This document shows, piece after piece, positions 6,683 to 12,165 of a DNA stretch of 12,165 nucleotides. Position numbers and translations under genes: made by a program. The DNA is from Cyanobacteria bacterium UBA1186 (GTDB lineage: Bacteria; Cyanobacteriota; Vampirovibrionia; Gastranaerophilales; Gastranaerophilaceae). The notes under the pieces are model-generated. The model was given only the letters and a program-made list of their open reading frames with translations, had not been told where the DNA came from and ran no database searches. The DNA lies in NCBI GenBank assembly GCA_002309875.1, contig DBYM01000012.1:427-12591 (forward strand), read 5' to 3'. Positions within the stretch are counted from its first letter, which is position 1, and each line of letters begins with the position of its first letter.

Positions 6683-7180
6683 ATGTACAAAGAAAAATTT
6701 AGAAAGTTAATAGCCGCTCTGGACAAGGAGCAGGAGGCTTACGAAGCGCTGAAAGAGTTGTTCAAAGAGAAAAAAGAACTTTTAATCAAGGCAAAGTCAG
6801 ATGACTTGGGGGTTATAGACAATAAAATACTTGCCGTAAATGACTCAATTGTTAAGTTGAACAAAGTGCGTCAGCAGGCCTCGATTGACCTCATAGGTAA
6901 AGACGGCTGTATGTCAGATATAATCCGTTTTGCAGAGGCAAATCAACCCGAGTTTAAAGAGCCTCTAATGTTAAGAAAAGTAAAGATTTGTAACAATTTT
7001 GATGAGTTACTGTTATTAAATAATCAAAATGTGGAATTAATAAATCATGGTATCGTTATGACCGACAAGATGTTGGAAACGATAGTCGATGCGTTCGCTC
7101 CACAAGGAAGTATATATAATGAAGCGGGCAAAACGGATACACATGATTTGGACATGTGGACTGTAAACGAAGAAATATAG
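6683..7180 (+). CDS. flgN: FlgN-like export chaperone for FlgK/FlgL
   Basis: A 165-residue, highly helical protein with an extended charged coiled-coil region (about 1-65) and a C-terminal helix (NNQNVELINHGIVMTDKMLETI, split here as NVELINHGIV and MTDKMLETI, about 113-134) followed by a Tyr-rich tail (SIYNEAGK), the normal FlgN ending. FlgN binds the C-termini of FlgK and FlgL in the cytoplasm and takes them to the exporter. flgK and flgL follow directly, which supports the assignment. The ribosome site is weak (AGGG at 6673-6676, 6 nt from the ATG), and a 21-codon reading frame overlaps the start. FlgN proteins diverge strongly, so the call rests on pattern, length and position. Confidence 0.8.
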   Translation: MYKEKFRKLIAALDKEQEAYEALKELFKEKKELLIKAKSDDLGVIDNKILAVNDSIVKLNKVRQQASIDLIGKDGCMSDIIRFAEANQPEFKEPLMLRKVKICNNFDELLLLNNQNVELINHGIVMTDKMLETIVDAFAPQGSIYNEAGKTDTHDLDMWTVNEEI

Positions 7181-7222
7181 GGTTTCCTATATGTAAAGGA
7201 CTACAAAGCATAGAGGTAAAAC

Positions 7223-8869
7223 ATGGTAAGCTTATTTTCATCATTAAACATTGCATCAGGTGCGCTGAAGGTAAATGAATCCGCAATCAGTGTAGTTTCT
7301 CACAACGTTGCAAATATGAATACCGAAGGATACTCAAAGCAGAGAGTTAACCTTGCAACGAGAAATATCGCAGGTGCAATCGGAAATAACGTTGAAGCGC
7401 AGATACGTTCAAACGGCGGTGTAATGATTGCCAACGTAATGCGTTACAACAATGATTACCTGAATAATTACTACAGAACTCAGTTATCCGATTTGGGCAA
7501 ATATGAAGCACAACTCGGAAACTTAGAAGATTTGGCTGATATATTTAATGACCTTGAAGGCGAAGGTGTCAGCGGCGCTTTGAGTTCTTTCTTTGAAGCA
7601 ATTAACAATCTTCAGGAATATCCTGCAAGTGCTGCTGCAAGAACTAATTTCCTTGAAAGCGCAAAGACACTTGCTTCCGTTTTAAAAACGAAGAGCGCTC
7701 AACTTGACGAATTAAACGGAAAAGCACTGGGTGACGGAAGTAATGAAGAAGCACTCGTAAATTCAAAGATTTACGTTCAGTATAAGGCTTATAACGACAA
7801 ACTTGAAGAACTCGCTGCGGTTAACAAGGCATTACAGACAACTCAGACGGGAACTCTTGAAGCAAACAACCTTCTTGATAAACGTGATTTGATTTTGAAT
7901 GACCTTGCAGAATTTACCGATGTTACAATTTTCGAAAAGCCGAACGGATCCGTAGATTTGTACATTGACAACAATCCTATGGTTAAGGGTGCTGTCGTAA
8001 CGGGTAAATTGGATATCTGTACCGCAGAAAAATATTGTAATGATCACGGTTTGATTTATCCTGACGATTGGGTTGATGCGGAAGGAAATCCGAAACCTGC
8101 TGCAGTTATCAGTATCAAAGGCGAAGAAGTTAATATTGATTATGCAAATGATATAATTACGGGCGGTTCTTTGGGCGGACTTCTTCACTCTGCGGATATC
8201 GGTACAGACGGAATGAATGCCGGTGTTGCAAAGGCAAGTCTTGACAAGATTGCGGCTGCCGTTGCGGACATCTTCAACAATCTGAATAAACGTGACGGTG
8301 CTTATTATATTAATCCTGATGACACAACCGTACTTAGCAATACGGATATGAAGGACATCTTCACAATTGCAACGGATAAAGACGGCAACCCTGTTTCAGC
8401 AACGCTTGATGCTTCAAATATGGTTGTAAACCCTGAATTGTTGACTGATAAGGGTATTTGGTATATTGCTTGTGCATATTTTGATGATCCTGCTCACAAT
8501 TTTGATGAACATGCGGTAGGTAATGCTCAGAATGCTGCACAGATGCTTGATATAAGACATACAAACCTTAACGGACAGGAACTTTACCCCGGCTACAACC
8601 TTCCCGATTTGGACGGTATGAGCCTGGAAGATTACTATACAAGTATGATTGGTAAAATTGCTGCAGGCGGAACGAATGCACAAAACCTTGTGGATACACA
8701 ACAAGATGTTGTTGATTCCGTTTACAACCAAATCAAGGCAAACAACAGCGTTAATTTGAACGAAGAATTGGTTGATTTGGTTAAATATCAGACTGCATAC
8801 GCAGCAGCAGCACAGGTTTTCAATGTAGTTAATAACTGTTTGGATACATTAATGACACTAGGAAGGTAG
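7223..8869 (+). CDS. flgK: FlgK, hook-filament junction protein 1
   Basis: A 548-residue protein of normal FlgK length. The N-terminal D0 domain carries SHNVANMNTEGYSKQRVNL at 26-44, the FlgK signature. FFEAINNLQEYPASAAAR at about 123-140 and ANNLLDKRDLILNDLAEF at about 214-231 are also typical. The central region (about 232-460) is variable, and the C-terminal helix (NLNEELVDLVKYQTAYAAAAQVFNVV split over 511-536) with the LDTLMTLGR end closes D0. It joins hook to filament and is exported by the flagellar apparatus with FlgN. Four cysteines are visible, including C266 and C272 in the variable region, which is unusual for an axial protein. AGAGG at 7212-7216 is its ribosome site. Confidence 0.96.
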   Translation: MVSLFSSLNIASGALKVNESAISVVSHNVANMNTEGYSKQRVNLATRNIAGAIGNNVEAQIRSNGGVMIANVMRYNNDYLNNYYRTQLSDLGKYEAQLGNLEDLADIFNDLEGEGVSGALSSFFEAINNLQEYPASAAARTNFLESAKTLASVLKTKSAQLDELNGKALGDGSNEEALVNSKIYVQYKAYNDKLEELAAVNKALQTTQTGTLEANNLLDKRDLILNDLAEFTDVTIFEKPNGSVDLYIDNNPMVKGAVVTGKLDICTAEKYCNDHGLIYPDDWVDAEGNPKPAAVISIKGEEVNIDYANDIITGGSLGGLLHSADIGTDGMNAGVAKASLDKIAAAVADIFNNLNKRDGAYYINPDDTTVLSNTDMKDIFTIATDKDGNPVSATLDASNMVVNPELLTDKGIWYIACAYFDDPAHNFDEHAVGNAQNAAQMLDIRHTNLNGQELYPGYNLPDLDGMSLEDYYTSMIGKIAAGGTNAQNLVDTQQDVVDSVYNQIKANNSVNLNEELVDLVKYQTAYAAAAQVFNVVNNCLDTLMTLGR

Positions 8870-8873
8870 AATT

Positions 8874-9953
8874 ATGAACGCTAACAGAATTTCAACAGCA
8901 ACAAGATATGCTCAATTAGTCGAAGATATGAAAAGAAATGAGTTTAATTTTAATAAACTCACCGCTCAGTTGTCTTCAGGCAAAAAGATTACGACCATAA
9001 CGGACGACCCCATTAATTCCGTAAATATTATTAATGCGAACAGACAGTTAGGCAAGATAGATACATATGCGCAGAATGTCGGAATGGCAACTTCAGAACT
9101 GAGTGCGCTTGACGACTTTATGGAACTTGCGGGAAGTTATTTGCAAAAGGCTTGGGATAAAGCAGTTCAGGCAAACAACCAGACTTATAACGGCAGTTCT
9201 TTGGCAGCATTAAAGACTGAGATTGACGAAATCACCAAGACCATGGTTGACCTCGGAAACTCAGAATATAACGACAACTACATTTTCGCAGGTGCGAATA
9301 CAAAATTAATACCTTTTGAAATTAAAGAAAACGGCGATATTTTCTATTATGGAACACCTCAGGACAACCCTGATTATATCAGAAGAACTGAGGTTGCAGA
9401 CGGCGTTTTTGAAGTAATTAATACAACCGGAGACAGAGTATTCGGTTATTATAAAGAAGCAGGATTTGTTGATGCAAACGGCGACAGAGTTATTAAAGAT
9501 GTAGATGATGACGGAAACACTATTTATAAATATCAGGAAACCGGTGCATTGTTTACGGGTGATCCTGCTACGGAACTTACAGCGACTGATGAAGAGGCAG
9601 AAGGCGTAATGGGTGCTCTCAGAAAATTGAGCAACTCTATTCAAAGGGTACTTGATGGTGATACGGCGGGCGGTTATGATGAGATGTTCTCAACACTTGA
9701 TATGTTTTCGGACGCTTATACGGGAATTTTGAATCAGCAGACAAAATTCGGCGGTGTTTATAACAGAATGGAAATGTCAACTTCCACTTTGGAAACCACT
9801 TCAGACAGTCTGAATTCATTATTGACGGAAATCAGTTCCGTTGATTATGCATCTGCAATAACGGAGTGGATGAACGCACAATATGCTTATCAGGCAAGCA
9901 TGCAGATAACTGCGGCATCAATGAATCTGAGCCTGTTAAACTATATGTCATAG
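8874..9953 (+). CDS. flgL: FlgL, hook-filament junction protein 3
   Basis: A 359-residue flagellin-like junction protein. The N-terminal helices include LTAQLSSGKKITTITDDPINSV at 29-50 (the flagellin/FlgL 'SSGK...DDP' pattern) and the NDNYIFAGANTK segment at 133-144, which is specific to FlgL. The C-terminal ITEWMNAQYAYQASMQITAASMNLSLLNYM region mirrors other FlgL ends. The middle, about 145-245, is an insert rich in Asp and Gly, including DANGD and DVDDDGN near 200-215. It lies 4 nt after flgK, with its AGGAAGG ribosome site inside the flgK end (8860-8866 region), so the two are probably co-translated. It is the last gene of the operon; a T-tailed terminator follows. Confidence 0.93.
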   Translation: MNANRISTATRYAQLVEDMKRNEFNFNKLTAQLSSGKKITTITDDPINSVNIINANRQLGKIDTYAQNVGMATSELSALDDFMELAGSYLQKAWDKAVQANNQTYNGSSLAALKTEIDEITKTMVDLGNSEYNDNYIFAGANTKLIPFEIKENGDIFYYGTPQDNPDYIRRTEVADGVFEVINTTGDRVFGYYKEAGFVDANGDRVIKDVDDDGNTIYKYQETGALFTGDPATELTATDEEAEGVMGALRKLSNSIQRVLDGDTAGGYDEMFSTLDMFSDAYTGILNQQTKFGGVYNRMEMSTSTLETTSDSLNSLLTEISSVDYASAITEWMNAQYAYQASMQITAASMNLSLLNYMS

Positions 9954-9959
9954 ATTTTA

Positions 9960-9987
9960 TCGGGCTCATCAAGGAAGACGGGCCCGA
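9960..9987 (+). other. GC-rich hairpin just after flgL
   Basis: TCGGGC at 9960-9965 pairs with GCCCGA at 9982-9987, extended inward by a U-G and a C-G pair to about 8 bp with a 12-nt loop. No run of T follows, so it is not a classical terminator; it could protect the 3' end of the transcript or assist the terminator 44 nt further on. Confidence 0.35.
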
Positions 9988-10030
9988 AATAACCAAGTTT
10001 AAATCTACAATTTTTATATACTTACCATTT

Positions 10031-10057
10031 AGGGACGCGTATGTCGTCCTTTTTTTT
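10031..10057 (+). terminator. Rho-independent terminator of the flagellar operon
   Basis: AGG(G)ACG at 10031-10037 pairs with CGTCCT at 10045-10050 (one bulged G, 7-nt loop), directly followed by eight T (10050-10057). TTACCA (10022-10027) and TGGTAA (10059-10064) form an additional flanking inverted repeat. It is 78 nt after the flgL stop and is oriented for plus-strand transcription. Confidence 0.7.
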
Positions 10058-10081
10058 GTGGTAAAGGGGTAAAGTGGTAAT
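10058..10081. repeat. Three imperfect 8-bp tandem repeats
   Basis: GTGGTAAA, GGGGTAAA and GTGGTAAT follow each other without a gap. They lie between the terminator and the hairpin of the convergent gene. The middle copy (reverse complement TTTACCCC) equals an 8-mer in the 5' region of the SLH gene (12103-12110). Confidence 0.55.
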
Positions 10082-10092
10082 GAATATAAACA

Positions 10093-10120
10093 AATAGGTG
10101 TGCCAAACGGCACACCTATT
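10093..10120 (-). terminator. Perfect 12-bp hairpin, probable terminator of the SLH gene
   Basis: AATAGGTGTGCC (10093-10104) and GGCACACCTATT (10109-10120) pair perfectly around a 4-nt loop. On the minus strand the following bases are T-rich (TGTTTATATT), on the plus strand they are not, so it best serves the minus-strand gene ending at 10150, 29 nt away. Confidence 0.65.
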
Positions 10121-10149
10121 CATTCGGATAAATAAACCAGTTACACCTA

Positions 10150-12063
10150 CTACTCTCCGGTGCAGCCGAAAGCGATGGTAATATGTTCTTTCGGATTAAC
10201 TGCCGAGATTTTGTAACCTTTGGCATCAACAAGGTAAGCGGCTTCGTCGCCTGTTGTCTGTAAAAGCCCCATTGTGCCTGAAAGTGCTGTTCTTGTAAAG
10301 TCAACAGGTGCTTTAACAGTGTCCTTTACGACGTCCATTGCACTTCTGCCCGCTGCGGGTAATTGACCCTGAAGTACTTCGCCGAGAGCGATACCCGTAC
10401 CTGAAGAAACGTCTTCAACTGCGTTACCCAAAGAAGTCAACATACCGCCTGTTGTACGGCCTACGATACCGACGAGTGAGCCTGCCCATGTGAACGGTGC
10501 TGTTACCATTCTTGAAATGATGTTCGGGGTGTTTGACTTGTCGATTTGTGCGGTTAAGATTTGTTTAGGCAAGGTTGCCTTGTTCCCGCAGTTTTCGATT
10601 TCCGTAAAGGCAAGTTTCAAAGCGCCTTTCTGACAGCCGGAAGGACGGATAACTTCTACGACTTTACCGTGAACGTTTGACCCGCACGGGTACAGATGAC
10701 CGTTAATTGTCACGTCTTCAAGCGTTTTTGCCGCAAATCTCTGACCTACGTGGGAAGATTTTGCCGTAACCTGATCTTTGAACTCAAGTTGTAATGTCGG
10801 GATTTGAACGATTTCTTCTTCCTGAACGAAGGCTTTTTTGTCAACAGGACAGATTGGGCAATCGTTGTTTGCGGTTACGGGGTTTTTGTCTATCCCTGCA
10901 TTTACACGGATATTTTGAAGCATTGAGGCTATGTCTGCTCTCGTAGCATCTTTGAACGGTGCTATGGTTTTGGGCGCGGGAGAATCGTTTAATGCGCCTT
11001 TATCCAAGGCTGTCGCTACAAGGATTTGAGCCCATTCGGGAACGGAATTTCCGTCCGTGTATTGGGATAAAATTTCCTGAGCCCTGCACTTGTCAACCTC
11101 GGGACATTTTATTCCTTTAGCCATAGCGCATAGTGCTTCTGCTCTTGTTACGTTATGGTTAGGCATAAATGTTCCGTTCGGATAACCTTTTAGCATATTT
11201 TGGTGAACTGCTGCGGTGATTGCCGAGTTTGCCCAATGGTTTGCGGGAACGTCGGAGAACAGTTTTTCGGGCGGGCATGAGTACATGTCGTGGTTAAACC
11301 CTTTCACCAACATTGTCGCAAATTCCGCACGGGAGATGTTTTTGGAAGGCTTAAACATTCTGTCGGGATAGCCTACGACTACGTCATTAGTAGCGAGTTT
11401 ATCTATCGGACAGGAAGCCCAATAGCCGTTTGGTACATCAGGGAACATCTGCAGATTAGCCGCTGCGCCTGTTGTCATTTCGCTGAAGGGTGTTAAGTCG
11501 AAGGGAACTAATGTTTTTTTGACTGCACGGATTGAGTTGGCAGTTCCCATTGAGATTGGGCAGCCGTTTCCGTCTGTTTTTGCTTCATCTCGGATTACGG
11601 AAACACCTTCGGGTGTTGTCAGTTCATTAAGGCAGGGAATGTTTGCGGCAGCACCCGTAATTGAGCCGTCTGTTGCAACGGTTGTTCCCATTGTCTCTGC
11701 GCTTAATTTGCTGTTATCTCTGTTAATCATGAAACCTTCAGATGAATAAACGGAGTCTGCTCTTGTTCCGACATAATTGTTATAGCCGTAAATCCCGTTC
11801 GGGTAAGCATAGACCTGTTTCATCGTCGAACGGTTGAGTTCTGCGGAACTTGGGCATAGTGCGCATGAAGGAATCGGGTCAGGCTCGCATTTCGGAGCAG
11901 TGTTGCAGCCGCAAGGCTCGGGTTTTGGCTGTTCACAGGGACAGGCCGCACCTGTCACAACAGGTAATTCTTCAATCGGACAAGCTGCCTCTGCCGCAGA
12001 GAAGGAACACGTTGCTATACCAACGGCAATTGCAGCTGCCACAGTAAGTTTTCTAATCGTCAT
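10150..12063 (-). CDS. Secreted cysteine-rich protein with three SLH domains
   Basis: A 637-residue protein with a Sec signal peptide (1-26, ending AEA; no lipobox). Residues 28-70 hold eight cysteines in CPC, CGC and CxxC patterns among Pro/Glu. Three SLH repeats follow: about 206-257 (FPDVPNGYWASCPIDKL, ISRAEF), 268-318 (FSDVPANHWAN, VTRAEA) and 333-385 (degenerate, ATRADI). These bind cell-wall polymers, here probably anchoring to peptidoglycan. Residues about 420-505 are a beta-rich module with YPCGSNVHGKVVEV near 459-472. Residues 515-610 are glycine/alanine-rich and amphipathic, without the OprB porin barrel of cyanobacterial SLH porins. About 22 cysteines are present in total. It converges on the flagellar operon and has its own promoter region and hairpin. 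An envelope role linking outer membrane and wall is inferred; the protein is not recognised by name. Confidence 0.85.
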   Translation of the reverse strand: MTIRKLTVAAAIAVGIATCSFSAAEAACPIEELPVVTGAACPCEQPKPEPCGCNTAPKCEPDPIPSCALCPSSAELNRSTMKQVYAYPNGIYGYNNYVGTRADSVYSSEGFMINRDNSKLSAETMGTTVATDGSITGAAANIPCLNELTTPEGVSVIRDEAKTDGNGCPISMGTANSIRAVKKTLVPFDLTPFSEMTTGAAANLQMFPDVPNGYWASCPIDKLATNDVVVGYPDRMFKPSKNISRAEFATMLVKGFNHDMYSCPPEKLFSDVPANHWANSAITAAVHQNMLKGYPNGTFMPNHNVTRAEALCAMAKGIKCPEVDKCRAQEILSQYTDGNSVPEWAQILVATALDKGALNDSPAPKTIAPFKDATRADIASMLQNIRVNAGIDKNPVTANNDCPICPVDKKAFVQEEEIVQIPTLQLEFKDQVTAKSSHVGQRFAAKTLEDVTINGHLYPCGSNVHGKVVEVIRPSGCQKGALKLAFTEIENCGNKATLPKQILTAQIDKSNTPNIISRMVTAPFTWAGSLVGIVGRTTGGMLTSLGNAVEDVSSGTGIALGEVLQGQLPAAGRSAMDVVKDTVKAPVDFTRTALSGTMGLLQTTGDEAAYLVDAKGYKISAVNPKEHITIAFGCTGE

Positions 12064-12068
12064 TTTAA

Positions 12069-12076
12069 CCTCCTTT
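12069..12076 (-). promoter_or_regulatory. Strong Shine-Dalgarno of the SLH gene
   Basis: On the minus strand AAAGGAGG lies 5 nt before the ATG at 12063. It is the best ribosome site in the window and suggests high expression, as is usual for abundant surface proteins. Confidence 0.75.
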
Positions 12077-12087
12077 AACGATATAGC

Positions 12088-12111
12088 TGGGGTAATACCG
12101 GATTTACCCCA
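12088..12111. promoter_or_regulatory. Inverted repeat in the 5' region of the SLH gene
   Basis: TGGGGTAA (12088-12095) and TTACCCCA (12104-12111) are perfect 8-bp arms around an 8-nt centre with CCGG. It lies 25-48 nt before the start codon on the minus strand. It could be an operator or a hairpin in the 5' leader. I cannot place a convincing -35/-10 pair around it, so the promoter remains unassigned. Confidence 0.5.
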
Positions 12112-12165
12112 TAGTTAAGTTTTTACTTTGCCGGAGGGGATATTTATCAGGGATTTATACATTTA

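Noticed and set aside
7832..8188. 118-codon minus-strand frame inside flgK and similar ones in flgA, flgH and flgL
   Set aside because: Composition is that of the complement of a coding strand, and no ribosome site or neighbour supports them.
11290..12118. Plus-strand reading frames opposite the SLH gene (68, 76, 94 and 65 codons)
   Set aside because: They are antisense shadows of a clear SLH protein and lack ribosome sites and protein-like patterns.
1..12165. CRISPR array, insertion sequence, tRNA or rRNA
   Set aside because: No regularly spaced repeats, transposase-like frames, terminal inverted repeats, cloverleaf or rRNA-like stretches were seen.

Overview
The window is dominated by one long, tightly packed plus-strand flagellar operon (about 1202-9953), between the 3' part of an unrelated SEC-C motif gene (left edge) and a convergent minus-strand gene for a large secreted SLH-domain protein (10150-12063). 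P-ring (FlgI), P-ring chaperone (FlgA) and L-ring (FlgH) genes show the cell has an outer membrane. The SLH triplet on a Sec-exported protein fits lineages that tether the outer membrane to peptidoglycan with SLH domains. Together with moderate-to-low G+C and Gram-negative flagellar rings, this suggests a diderm relative of Cyanobacteria (Vampirovibrionia/Melainabacteria, e.g. gut Gastranaerophilales). A diderm Firmicute (Negativicutes) remains a real alternative. This assignment is inference; no rRNA or marker gene is present.

Layout. 1-1032: SEC-C protein, open from base 1, so its start lies outside the window. 1033-1201: spacer with a TATAAT box and a short leader. 1202-9953: lytic transglycosylase, flgF, flgG, flgA, flgI, flgJ (rod-binding domain only), a 94-codon gene in the position and with the look of flgM, flgH, flgN, flgK, flgL. 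Gaps run from a 4-bp ATGA overlap to 91 nt. 9954-10149: convergent intergenic region with a T-tailed terminator for the operon, three 8-bp tandem repeats, and a perfect 12-bp hairpin that probably ends the SLH transcript. 12064-12165: 5' region of the SLH gene with a strong Shine-Dalgarno and an 8+8 bp inverted repeat.

How the genes work together. The operon covers the distal half of rod assembly and the hook-filament junction. The transglycosylase and FlgJ would open and cap the rod through peptidoglycan, FlgF and FlgG form the rod, FlgA/FlgI and FlgH build the bushings, FlgN chaperones FlgK and FlgL, and the FlgM-like protein may hold the flagellar sigma factor until export begins. Points worth a second look are the transglycosylase with no visible Sec signal, an FlgH with no lipobox, flgH sitting away from flgA-flgI, the candidate FlgM, and a cysteine-rich SLH protein of unusual architecture.
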